Assembly: GCA_002792115.1 (NCBI GenBank) | Contig: PFNQ01000048.1 | Span: 1-35,500 of the forward strand | From: Candidatus Woesearchaeota archaeon CG_4_10_14_0_2_um_filter_33_13 | GTDB lineage: Archaea > Nanobdellota > Nanobdellia > Woesearchaeales > GW2011-AR9 | Direction: 5' to 3' | DNA length: 35,500 bases | Shown here: one piece after another, positions 1-9,443 of the stretch | How the letters are laid out: the number at the start of each line of letters is the position of its first letter | Position numbering within the stretch: the first letter of the stretch is position 1 | The notes under the pieces: generated by a model | What the model saw: the letters and a program-made list of their open reading frames with translations, nothing else | The model's database searches: none | What the model was told of the DNA's origin: nothing | Translations under genes and position numbers: made by a program

Positions 1-127
1 GAAAATTCAATTGGTGGAGTTTAATTAAAATCAATATTTGGTTTAGTACTTATTGATTATTTGGAAACACTGTCTAAATACGTAACTTTTATTAACTTTG
101 ATGTTATTAACTAGAATGGTGAAGAAG

Positions 128-400
128 ATGTCTTTAAAGAAAGAACTTTTACAAAAAGTGCCGGCTTCTATCAAAGACGAGCCTCATTTTACAGCTTTAT
201 TAGATCATATTGAAGGGCATAAAATAGAAACAAAGGAACATTTAGCAGATTTCTTAAAAAAAGAGATTGCTCTTATTGAAGGTTGGTTAGAGAGTAATAC
301 TCATTCCTCTGCCGCTAAAACAAAATCGGTAAGAGATAAAATTATTCATTTAGATGTATTAAAAAAATGTTATGATTTGTCCCAAGAATTTTTATTTTGA
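128..400 (+). CDS. hypothetical protein (start likely at 128 rather than 98)
   Basis: ORF MSLKKELLQKVPASIKDEP...; internal ATG gives a more natural N-terminus; no family recognised. Confidence 0.6.
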   Translation: MSLKKELLQKVPASIKDEPHFTALLDHIEGHKIETKEHLADFLKKEIALIEGWLESNTHSSAAKTKSVRDKIIHLDVLKKCYDLSQEFLF

Positions 401-408
401 TGGTTTAA

Positions 409-1272
409 ATGGTAGAAAAAAATTTAAGTTCGTTTGATGGTACCAAGATCTATTATCGTGTTGAGAAAAACAAAAATCCTCATACTTTAGTCTTTTTGCA
501 TGGCGTTGGTGGGAACTGGACAGTTTGGAAGAAAGAATTACAATACTTTCAAAAAAGAGGATATTCTACCTTAGTTTTTGATCTGAGGGGCCATGGTTTG
601 TCTGATGCACCTGATGATTTGAGTAAGTATCGTTTATACTCATTTTCTCGTGATTTACATAACATCTTAAATAAAGAAAAGATTGATCCGTTTACTTTAG
701 TGGGTCATAGTCTTGGTGGAGGAGTGGCGATAAATTATTGTATGCGTTACAAAAAAAAGTTGCCTGTTTCTTTAGTACTAGTTGAGAGTTCTACTACTTT
801 TCCGTTTAAACATAATCGTCTTTTAAATTTGGGAACTTACATGACTGAGTTTTTACGTTTTGTATCTAGTCACAAACTAACATCCAGGGAACATTTTTTT
901 CATCTAAAAGATATAGATTTGTCTTTTACAGGTATGAAAGAAAATTTGAAGATTATTTCTCATCTGTTACATATCACTCCTATCAGAAGTGTTGTTAAAG
1001 CTTTGGATAACCTAGAAAACTTTGTATTTAAAAATCATAAGCGAATAGATCTTACTATGAAAAATTTTCCTTCTCCAATATTGCTCATTGCGGGTAGATT
1101 AGATGAGGTTATTCCTCCTAAATATGTTCGTCTAGTTAAAAAGTTGAATAACAATGCTAAATATCATCTATTTAGAAATGCTGGACACAAAGTTATTATG
1201 GATCAAGCAGATCAAGTTAGTCATGTAATTCATAATTTTATCAAAGAAAGTTTAGAAAATGCAAAAAAATAA
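409..1272 (+). CDS. alpha/beta hydrolase fold protein
   Basis: Oxyanion motif HGVGGNWTVW, nucleophile elbow GHSLGGG, late acid and His (RLDEVIPP...NAGHKVIMDQ). Confidence 0.9.
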   Translation: MVEKNLSSFDGTKIYYRVEKNKNPHTLVFLHGVGGNWTVWKKELQYFQKRGYSTLVFDLRGHGLSDAPDDLSKYRLYSFSRDLHNILNKEKIDPFTLVGHSLGGGVAINYCMRYKKKLPVSLVLVESSTTFPFKHNRLLNLGTYMTEFLRFVSSHKLTSREHFFHLKDIDLSFTGMKENLKIISHLLHITPIRSVVKALDNLENFVFKNHKRIDLTMKNFPSPILLIAGRLDEVIPPKYVRLVKKLNNNAKYHLFRNAGHKVIMDQADQVSHVIHNFIKESLENAKK

Positions 1273-1346
1273 AATTGTTAAATGGACGAAATTTGTTAAG
1301 ATTGTCAAAATTGTTTAAATTAGGGTAATTAAAACAATTAAGATTA

Positions 1347-1859
1347 TTAAAAAATTAAGGTGCTTAACCAATAGGTTAGAATTCCTAATAGTGCACCTGC
1401 AGACAAATCAATCCAATCGTGTTTCTTTAAGTGATATCTTGAGTACATTACTAACAAAGAGACAAGTATCCAAAATAAGGTTGTATAAACAGAGTTGAAT
1501 TTAAAGATAAAAACCATGGCTACAAAAACAATTCTGGAAGCATGAATACTAGGAAAGGAAGATGCATCTAAGCGTTCTATCCAATTGTTATGTTTTTGTT
1601 TGTTTGGTCTGTTTTTAAAATAAATTAAACGGATTGATATAGAGATTATGTAACTTATAGCTAAACCAAATATGAGTAATAAGACCAATTTGTATTCTTG
1701 CACTGATAAAAACAATAATAAAAATAGCCCGTAAAGTGTAATACTTCCTAAGGCAGTGATATCTCGAATTGGAGCAATATCAACGTTGTATTTTTTTAAC
1801 ATAAAAGAATCATATTTTTCAATATTATAAATGTTATTATTGTGTTTATTTCCTTCCAT
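1347..1859 (-). CDS. PAP2-family membrane phosphatase
   Basis: PAP2 motifs KNRPNK, SFPSIHASR, SRYHLKKHDWID in a multi-TM protein. Confidence 0.85.
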   Translation of the reverse strand: MEGNKHNNNIYNIEKYDSFMLKKYNVDIAPIRDITALGSITLYGLFLLLFLSVQEYKLVLLLIFGLAISYIISISIRLIYFKNRPNKQKHNNWIERLDASSFPSIHASRIVFVAMVFIFKFNSVYTTLFWILVSLLVMYSRYHLKKHDWIDLSAGALLGILTYWLSTLIF

Positions 1860-1937
1860 GGTTATGTTAGAGAATATAAATATATATAAATCAGTTATGT
1901 ACCTATGTAGTAGTAATGAAATTAATGGTGATGCAAA

Positions 1938-2933
1938 ATGACAAATGATGATAAAAAAAGAACTTTACCTCCCTTGGAACCAACTACTTACCGCCTTGAT
2001 CCTGATAATTTGGATTTAGATGGTCGTTTGACTAGGGGAGAACAACCAGAATTGGATTTAGAGATCGTTGTTCCTGGTGCAGAAATGCAAAGGAGTAGAT
2101 TAAATGCAACTCAAGATGTTCTTTACGTAGTGATTGAGGACATGCAGGAACAAAGAGAAACCTTATCTAGAGTACTATTGAAAGGTTACCAAACTTTAGA
2201 AACACAGGCTTTAACGAGGGGAGTAGAGTTAGGTCGTCGCGATGTTGTTGCTTTTCCTTCTGCTGTTGCTGCAGTGGATGCGTTGGCATTTAACAAAGAA
2301 GTAAGGTTAACACAATATTTTAGGGATGATGGAAAATTGAAGAAAAGAGAAGGTGTCGTTAATGGGGCCAAATTTTCAAATCATCTTATTTTTGCTTTTG
2401 TTGATTACAGGATGGATCAGGGAGACAAAGGTGTTTTTAGTGAAGATCAAGTAAGATTATTTAAAGAAGCGAGAGCTATTCGAAGTTCATTTTCTGGAGC
2501 CACTATTGAAGTAGCTAGGGCTAAACAGGTAGAACTGGATAGGTTGTCAAAAGAATTTGAGGCTGCTGGTAGATCTTACACCAGACCTGGAACAACTTTT
2601 GCTTATGCAATGGCTAATGATCCACGTTTAGTTGGATTAGAATTTGTATCGGCTAACATCGATCTTGTTGCCCAAGATCCAATTTCTGTACAGCTAGAAA
2701 GGTCTACACAAAGTGGAAAACTTCCAGTTGTATTGTATCTTCCAAAATCGGCTAATCCATTGGCAGATGCTAGAACTGCATTTTATTCATCTTTAGGTGT
2801 AACTAGAGAATTAACAGATGTGGTTGGTGAGACAAGAAGAGCTTGTGCTGGAAGGACAATTACTGAAGATGTAGTGAGGAGTAATTTCTTTGCTGGTAAG
2901 TATGTTCAGTTGAAAGGATTAGATAGAAAATAA
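1938..2933 (+). CDS. divergent response-regulator receiver (REC)-like protein without recognisable output domain
   Basis: VVIED (acidic pair), FAFVDYRMD (phosphoacceptor Asp strand), FVSA (Ser/Thr position), VVLYLPKS (Lys position), with an insertion between them. Confidence 0.6.
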   Translation: MTNDDKKRTLPPLEPTTYRLDPDNLDLDGRLTRGEQPELDLEIVVPGAEMQRSRLNATQDVLYVVIEDMQEQRETLSRVLLKGYQTLETQALTRGVELGRRDVVAFPSAVAAVDALAFNKEVRLTQYFRDDGKLKKREGVVNGAKFSNHLIFAFVDYRMDQGDKGVFSEDQVRLFKEARAIRSSFSGATIEVARAKQVELDRLSKEFEAAGRSYTRPGTTFAYAMANDPRLVGLEFVSANIDLVAQDPISVQLERSTQSGKLPVVLYLPKSANPLADARTAFYSSLGVTRELTDVVGETRRACAGRTITEDVVRSNFFAGKYVQLKGLDRK

Positions 2934-3005
2934 GTGTTTTTTCTTTTCTTTATCTATCTTTGATTTTCTTAATCTTTTAATTTTCTTTAATCAATAAAAT
3001 CGTAA

Positions 3006-3488
3006 TTAAGAATTGTTTATCATCAGATTATAAGGTATAATCCCTACTACTCGCACATAAACTCCACCAATAGTTTGTTGATAATGTTGTTCTAATCTTG
3101 CAACTTCCATACTTAATCTTTGTTCTGTTGATTGATCAACATTTGTAAGCCACATCATAATAGATTCATTAACATTAGCAGATCCATTTAACTTAAACAG
3201 GTGAGGATTTCTTAATTCTGCTTCTATCTGTTGTAAAACTGGTTGCAATTGCTGATCTTGTGAACATGACCTTAATCCTTCAATGTATTCTTTGAAATAT
3301 ATTCCTAAGTGCCTTGTTGTTCTGGTAAATCTTTCTCTACGCCGATTTAGTTCAGTTGCTTTATCTGTTAATTCTCTTGCAACTTGAATCCTTGGTCTAT
3401 AATCTATCAAAGTTTTACACTCAGAAAATCTTTCTTCTAATCTAATTACAGTATCCTCTAAACCACCAATTCGCATTTTAATCCTCAA
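3006..3488 (-). CDS. hypothetical helical protein, translationally coupled to histidine kinase
   Basis: 160-aa ORF overlapping the kinase stop by 4 nt; charged helical composition. Confidence 0.7.
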   Translation of the reverse strand: MRIKMRIGGLEDTVIRLEERFSECKTLIDYRPRIQVARELTDKATELNRRRERFTRTTRHLGIYFKEYIEGLRSCSQDQQLQPVLQQIEAELRNPHLFKLNGSANVNESIMMWLTNVDQSTEQRLSMEVARLEQHYQQTIGGVYVRVVGIIPYNLMINNS

Positions 3489-5737
3489 AACATTGTTTTA
3501 CTTGTAAAAAACATAGTTGCTCTGGTTCCTCCTTCTGAACTCACTCTTTCAAAATGTGAATAGGCGTTTTGTAAAGAACCAAACCTCTTTACATTTATAG
3601 TTCCTTCTCCACCACTACCATCTTCTCTACTGGAGAAATTAACTAGGCCTTGTTGTGTTGTATCATTAACATATGCAGTCATCTCCATAGCTTTTTGTGG
3701 ATCAATACCAATTCCATCATCAGTAATCGCTAAATAATATTCTATGTTTATGTTTGCCGGAATATGCATCTCTCTTTTATATCTTTCTTGTTCTGATAGT
3801 GTTAGGGTAGAAAATTTTCCTAACCGAATCGAGATGTTGTTTGCATCTCCATGTTTAATTGCATTTCTAGCTAAATCCACAACTGCACCAACAAAAAGAT
3901 CTTTTATGGATTGCAGGGCATATTCACTTCTATCTCCTTCAACATCTATAGTATATGATAATGGATAACTAGTTTTTAATTGTTCTAATGATTCAGTTAT
4001 AGTGGCTGCAAGATCAACTTCTGTGTTAATTCCTTTAAGCATATCTTTAATTTTATCCACATTATGATGAATTGATTCGGAGTGTTTCTTAACTTTTGCA
4101 TAAGCTGCAATTTTCTCTATTGTTGGAGCAACTAACGCTTCTATTCCAGTTGTATCTATGGACTCTCCTAAGCCTGAAACCGACCTTTGGTGTTGTCTGG
4201 CATATTCAGTTAATAATTCGTCGCTGAACAACATTGCATCACCAATTTTTTCTCTTATGTCTTCAATAGTTGTTTCTTCTTCCATTGAAAGTTCTAGTTC
4301 AAATGTTTCATTAACTTGTGTTAAGTATTCTCTAGCCCCGGCAATATTATTTTGTCCTGTTAACAAACCGTACAAGCTTGTAGCAAACTGAGTGACGGTA
4401 ATTTTTTGTAATTCAGAATCAATTTCTCTGAGATGATTGACAATATCATGTCTTTCATAAGAAGTTTTTAATCCAACAATTTCTCCATAAAGGCGGAAGA
4501 TTGTTTCCGCTTGTTGTCTTGTTCTTTCATACAAGTTAAGAACTTCTGCAGTTCTTTGTTTTACTTTTCCTGCTAAATCTCTTTCACTTTCTCTTACTTT
4601 GTCCAATGCTTGTTCTAAAGCAGCATGTCCTTCTCTGGCTGCATCCATCCTTTGTTGGTTTTCTATTTGAGCTCTTTCTAAAGCTTGATTACTCCCAATT
4701 CTAAACCATCCACTAGCCCCGGCAATTGCTGAAGCAGCGTATAATGCTGGTTCAGCCAAGTCTGTGCCTACTAAGTGTAATCCTGCTCCTGTTAAAAAAG
4801 CAGCGGAAACTGCCCAAAATGCTCTTTTTTTAAGATGTTCTTTACTAGTCTTTGGTTTTTTGTAATCCATTCTAAGAATGGTTGAATGTCGACCATCAGC
4901 TCTCGTCGCTTCTTCTCCTTTCATTGCTTTTTGAACAGCATCCTCTAATAAAACATAATGTAATTGATTTAATTTCCACATAGTTGGAACTCCATCTAAA
5001 ATTCCTCCCGTGTAACTCTGGCCATTAAAATCAAAGCGTGGATCAAATAAAACAGGAACATCATCAATTTTGTACCATTCTGATTCTGGAAATTCATTGT
5101 AAGCAATCTCAATAGTTACCCCCAATGGTTGATCTCGAACGAACCATTCTGTAACGTTATTAAAGCGAGTAGCTTCTTTTTTAGCTCCTTTGTAAACCAT
5201 ACTTAACGGAGCTAGGCGAACTAAATTATGATGGATGCCTAGATTAGTGTGCTGCATTGCTGTTAATCCGATACGATAGGCTACTGGTCTTGGATCTTCA
5301 TCTCCTAAATCACGAAAAATTTCATCTACTCTCTGAAATACATGCAAAGACCTTTCCCAAGACGTATATCTTGCTTCATCATTATAATCTTGCCAATTAG
5401 GAACATCTGTAAGAGTATGAAGTGCTAAGATATCGATGATACTTTGAGGACCATGGGTTTTATACCATCCTGAATATTGTTCGATTAAAGCAGTGTTTTC
5501 TGGTTTTTCTGCAAATTTTCTTAATGGCAAACCACTTTCTATGGCTAGAATTTTGGCATTAACTAATACTGCCCAAATATTGTGCTGCATATTTACTTCT
5601 TCCCTAACTGCTCCTTCATTATGGCGGGCCATTATCCTGGCTGGATCTAAAAATTGCCGATATCGTTTTTGCAATGCTGGATCAGTAAGTACAACTTCAT
5701 CAAGGGTCTGTCTAGTCAATTTAATTAGGGAAGTCAA
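3485..5737 (-). CDS. membrane-associated sensor histidine kinase
   Basis: H-box-like ERHDIVNHLREI, N-box DLARNAIKHG, G1 AITDDGIGID, G2 EDGSGGEGTINVKRFG; hydrophobic pair plus coiled coil before the H-box. Confidence 0.85.
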   Translation of the reverse strand: MTSLIKLTRQTLDEVVLTDPALQKRYRQFLDPARIMARHNEGAVREEVNMQHNIWAVLVNAKILAIESGLPLRKFAEKPENTALIEQYSGWYKTHGPQSIIDILALHTLTDVPNWQDYNDEARYTSWERSLHVFQRVDEIFRDLGDEDPRPVAYRIGLTAMQHTNLGIHHNLVRLAPLSMVYKGAKKEATRFNNVTEWFVRDQPLGVTIEIAYNEFPESEWYKIDDVPVLFDPRFDFNGQSYTGGILDGVPTMWKLNQLHYVLLEDAVQKAMKGEEATRADGRHSTILRMDYKKPKTSKEHLKKRAFWAVSAAFLTGAGLHLVGTDLAEPALYAASAIAGASGWFRIGSNQALERAQIENQQRMDAAREGHAALEQALDKVRESERDLAGKVKQRTAEVLNLYERTRQQAETIFRLYGEIVGLKTSYERHDIVNHLREIDSELQKITVTQFATSLYGLLTGQNNIAGAREYLTQVNETFELELSMEEETTIEDIREKIGDAMLFSDELLTEYARQHQRSVSGLGESIDTTGIEALVAPTIEKIAAYAKVKKHSESIHHNVDKIKDMLKGINTEVDLAATITESLEQLKTSYPLSYTIDVEGDRSEYALQSIKDLFVGAVVDLARNAIKHGDANNISIRLGKFSTLTLSEQERYKREMHIPANINIEYYLAITDDGIGIDPQKAMEMTAYVNDTTQQGLVNFSSREDGSGGEGTINVKRFGSLQNAYSHFERVSSEGGTRATMFFTSKTMF

Positions 5738-5811
5738 AATAAAGTATAAAAGTCTTTCGTTACTCTAGAATAGTTAAAAACCCTTAATAAGTCCAAACCC
5801 TGTATCTTCTC

Positions 5812-6600
5812 ATGATCTTTAGTATTTTATATAATATTTATGGATTTACAATCGGGATTGTGATAATTTTAATCTTTACTTTGTTAGGTTTTTTCTTACA
5901 AATTTTTGTTAGGAAAAGTAAAGTTAAAAGAATTTGGCAAGGATTATCAAGGTTATTATGTAATTTAATTTTGAAATTACTTTTTTTAAGAATAAAAGTG
6001 GAGGGATTAGAAAATATTCCTTCTGGTCAATGTATTATTACACCAAACCAACTAAGTCATCTTGATGGCATAGTGGTTAAGAAATTCGTTAAGAAAGATA
6101 TTTTTGCCATTACTGAACCTTTTGACAAGTTTAACTCATTTGCCGCATTCTGGATGAAAAAGTTGTCTTTTGTAGATTTGCGAAGAACAAAAGAAGAGGA
6201 TCAGAGATATCCTAATAGCCATAGTCGTAAAGAAGCGATGCTTCTTGCTGAAAAGCAATTGAACTCTGGGTTAAGTTTGTTAATCTTTCCTGAAGGACAC
6301 TTTGAAAGAGATAAACAACTTAAAAAGTTTTATCCAGGAGCCGTAAAGTTATCTTTAGCAACGGGCGTTCCAATTGTTCCAGTTTCTATTCAAGGCACGG
6401 AAGAAGTTTGGCCCCCAGATAAAATGTTGCGCAGACCGGCAACAATAATAATAATAAAGTTTGGAAGACCATTTTTAAATAAAATAATGAAGAAACCTAC
6501 AGAAAGGTTAATTAAGCAAAAAGTAATACTTCTTAAGAAAGAGATTGCCAAGATGTTACCGCAGAGTTTTTTGTCAAAGAGGTGGGAGAAAAATGTCTAA
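5812..6600 (+). CDS. 1-acyl-glycerol-3-phosphate acyltransferase (PlsC/LPLAT)-like protein
   Basis: Block I TPNQLSHLDG (HX4D variant), FPEGHFERD, VPIVPVSIQGTEEVWP. Confidence 0.8.
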   Translation: MIFSILYNIYGFTIGIVIILIFTLLGFFLQIFVRKSKVKRIWQGLSRLLCNLILKLLFLRIKVEGLENIPSGQCIITPNQLSHLDGIVVKKFVKKDIFAITEPFDKFNSFAAFWMKKLSFVDLRRTKEEDQRYPNSHSRKEAMLLAEKQLNSGLSLLIFPEGHFERDKQLKKFYPGAVKLSLATGVPIVPVSIQGTEEVWPPDKMLRRPATIIIIKFGRPFLNKIMKKPTERLIKQKVILLKKEIAKMLPQSFLSKRWEKNV

Positions 6601-7744
6601 ACCAGAAGTTAATCATCAAAAGAATAAGACTAATCAAAAGAGTAAGTTCGAAATTCAACCAGCAAAGCACATTGAGAGATTAGTTCCTTACAAAACATCT
6701 GAAGCTTTTAGGACCATGTTAAGACAAGAAGTTTTTCGTTATGTTAATCACAAATATGTTGCTAAATTAGACTATAACGAATCGGTGTATCCTCCTTCAC
6801 CAAAAGTAATTAAATCTGTTAAGAAAGCTTTGAAAAGTTATCCTCTTAATTGGTATCCTGATCCAGATTATTTGGAATTAAAGAATGAGATTGAAAAGGT
6901 TCATGAAGGTAAAGTTGGATTTGAAAATATTCTTATCACTAATGGGTCGTGTGAAGCTTTAGCAGTAATTGCTAAAACTTATTGTAATCATGATCAAGAA
7001 GTTTTATTGATTTCTCCAACTTATGATTACTTACGTTATTCTGCTGAAGCAGAAGGAATTAAAGTTAAAAATTTTTTCCTTGATAAACAATTTAGATTTA
7101 ATTTTGATGATTTTAAAAAAAGTGTTAACAAGAAAACAAAAGTAGTTTATTTAGTAAATCCAAATAATCCTACTGGAACAACCTATTCTGTTAAACAATT
7201 GAAAGAAATTGCAGCATATTTAGAAAGTAAAAAAGTAATTTTAATTGTTGATGAGGCTTATCTGGAATATACTAATCTTCCATCAGCAATAAATCTAATG
7301 AAGGGATTTAGTAACATTGTTGTAACTAGAACTTTTTCTAAAGCCTATGGTTTAGCTAATTTTAGGGTGGGATATTTAATTTCTAATGAGAAAAACATTA
7401 AATGGATGGATAAATTGATTCCAGATTTTCCCATTACTACAATTAGTGAAGATGCTGCTATTGCGGCATTAAAAGACCAGAAATATCTTTTAAAAAATGT
7501 TGCTAAAATAAATCAAGATAGAGAATTATTAGTTAATGGTCTTAAAAACAAAGGGTATACCGTTTTTAATACTCCCGCGAGTTATATCTTAGTTCAAGTT
7601 GAAGATGTAGAAAAAGTTAACAATCTGTTATCAAAAAATAATATTGTTGTTCGCCCGAAGAAGCATATCTATCCTTTGGATAACTTTATTCGAATAACGA
7701 TTGGAACAAGAAGCGATTGTAAAAAGGTACTTTCTTTACTATGA
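6593..7744 (+). CDS. PLP-dependent fold-type I aminotransferase, HisC/CobD-like
   Basis: NPNNPTGTTYS, IVDEAYLEY, TRTFSKAYGLANFRVGY (PLP Lys); start at 6593 overlaps upstream gene by 8 nt. Confidence 0.85.
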   Translation: MSKPEVNHQKNKTNQKSKFEIQPAKHIERLVPYKTSEAFRTMLRQEVFRYVNHKYVAKLDYNESVYPPSPKVIKSVKKALKSYPLNWYPDPDYLELKNEIEKVHEGKVGFENILITNGSCEALAVIAKTYCNHDQEVLLISPTYDYLRYSAEAEGIKVKNFFLDKQFRFNFDDFKKSVNKKTKVVYLVNPNNPTGTTYSVKQLKEIAAYLESKKVILIVDEAYLEYTNLPSAINLMKGFSNIVVTRTFSKAYGLANFRVGYLISNEKNIKWMDKLIPDFPITTISEDAAIAALKDQKYLLKNVAKINQDRELLVNGLKNKGYTVFNTPASYILVQVEDVEKVNNLLSKNNIVVRPKKHIYPLDNFIRITIGTRSDCKKVLSLL

Positions 7745-9384
7745 CACTTAGATATAACATGAATCAAAATAAATTACAAAATATTTCTGAACTCATTGAT
7801 TATAATTTTGATAAAAAAAAGAATGGACTAGCATTAATTAATTTAGCTAATTCTGAGGAGAGATATACCTACACTCAATTTAAAGATGAAGTTGAAAAGG
7901 TTGCTAAGATACTTATTGGAATTGGTGTGAAAAAAACAGATCGATGTGCGATATTTTCTTTTAATTGTCCAAAATGGGTTATTGTGGATTTAGCTATCCA
8001 GAAACTTGGAGCCGTTTCTGTTCCACTTTACTGGCGATCTACACCTAATGAGATTGAATATATTGTTAATTTGGTTAATCCAAAAGTTATATTTTTTGGT
8101 GATATGGCTTTAGCTAGAGTATTCCAATCATTAAAAACAAAAACGCAACTTCATTCTGTTCTGTTTAGTGAGGAAAAAGAAAAAGGAACGTTAAACTGGT
8201 CATCTTTTTGTAGTCTTAAAGGCATAGATAATGTTGAGAGGGTATCAGAAAATGATTTAGCTCGTATTGTCTTTACCTCTGGTAGTACTGGCGCTCCTAA
8301 AGGAGTTATGTTAACACACAAAAATTTAATTTATGAGGCCTTTGCTTTAAGTAAAGGGTTTAAGATTAATCCAAGTGATATCTTTTTATCTTACCTTCCT
8401 TTAAACCATATGTTTGGTCTTGCTGGAGAGGTTTATACCCCTATACTTGCTGGAGCAGAAATTAACTTTTCCAATGATCCAAAAGCAGCAATTGGTTATT
8501 TATCTCAGGTAAAACCTACAATTTTTTTATCTGTTCCTTTTGTATTAGAAAAAGTTTGTAAAAATTCTTTACAAAAATTGTCATTCTTAGGTTTAGAAGA
8601 AAAGTTGATGCAGTTAACAGAACGGAGACCACCCTTTGCGTATAATTGGTTATTGAATTATGTTGGAAAAAAGATCAAACAAAAATTTGGTGGTCAGATT
8701 CGTTGTTTAATTGTTGGTGGTGCTCATCTAAGTAGAGATGTGGAAATATTTTTTAAACACACAAATATTCCTTTATATCAAGGTTATGGTATGACTGAAG
8801 CAGCTCCTGTAATAGCTGTTAACACCCCCGGACATAGTAAGATTTTTTCTGTTGGCAATCCATTTGATAAAATTAAGATTTCAAAAGATGGAGAAATCTT
8901 AGTAAAGGGAGAGAATGTTATGTCTGGCTATTTTAAAGACGAAACTAAGACATTAGAGGTTTTACAACATGGATGGTTACATACCGGTGATTTGGGTAAG
9001 GTTGATCATTATGGGCATCTTTTTATCTATGAGCGTAAGGACGATCTAATTGTTTTATCTACAGGAAAGAATATTAATCCCTTGCCGATTGAAGAAAAGT
9101 TGGAAGAATTATTTGGAATTTTTAAGGCGGTTGTTTATGGTAATAAGAAACCATATTTGGTGGCGGTTTTATTTGTTAGTGGCAATATTAATGTAGATTA
9201 TGAGAAAAAAGTTGTTAAACATCTACAGTTGATAAATGCTTATCTTCCTCATTATGAACGGGTGGTTAAATATAAATTATTGTCCGCTAAAGATTTAGAA
9301 GGATCAAAATCTCTCAAAGTAAGTCGTAAAAAGATAATTAATGAACAAAGAGAAGTATTAGAACAACTATATCTCCAAAACTAA
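7741..9384 (+). CDS. AMP-forming acyl-CoA synthetase (long-chain fatty acid-CoA ligase-like)
   Basis: FTSGSTGAPKGVMLTH, YQGYGMTEAAP, GWLHTGDLG, ERKDDLIVLSTGKNINP; 4-nt overlap with upstream gene. Confidence 0.92.
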   Translation: MTLRYNMNQNKLQNISELIDYNFDKKKNGLALINLANSEERYTYTQFKDEVEKVAKILIGIGVKKTDRCAIFSFNCPKWVIVDLAIQKLGAVSVPLYWRSTPNEIEYIVNLVNPKVIFFGDMALARVFQSLKTKTQLHSVLFSEEKEKGTLNWSSFCSLKGIDNVERVSENDLARIVFTSGSTGAPKGVMLTHKNLIYEAFALSKGFKINPSDIFLSYLPLNHMFGLAGEVYTPILAGAEINFSNDPKAAIGYLSQVKPTIFLSVPFVLEKVCKNSLQKLSFLGLEEKLMQLTERRPPFAYNWLLNYVGKKIKQKFGGQIRCLIVGGAHLSRDVEIFFKHTNIPLYQGYGMTEAAPVIAVNTPGHSKIFSVGNPFDKIKISKDGEILVKGENVMSGYFKDETKTLEVLQHGWLHTGDLGKVDHYGHLFIYERKDDLIVLSTGKNINPLPIEEKLEELFGIFKAVVYGNKKPYLVAVLFVSGNINVDYEKKVVKHLQLINAYLPHYERVVKYKLLSAKDLEGSKSLKVSRKKIINEQREVLEQLYLQN

Positions 9385-9443
9385 AATAAAGTAAAATAAG
9401 AATAAAACAAGAATAAACAAAAATAAAACATTATTCTAAAAAA

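Noticed and set aside
1273-1346. Repeated attgtta/attgtca-like words between convergent genes
   Set aside because: Low-complexity AT spacer with short imperfect words; not a CRISPR or a regular repeat array.
3744-4391. Plus-strand ORFs antisense to the histidine kinase
   Set aside because: Cover conserved kinase motifs on the minus strand; low-complexity translations.
9385-9443. AATAAAACA/AGAATAAACA/AAAATAAAACA near-repeats
   Set aside because: Convergent A/T-rich terminator-like spacer; repeats imperfect and without spacers.
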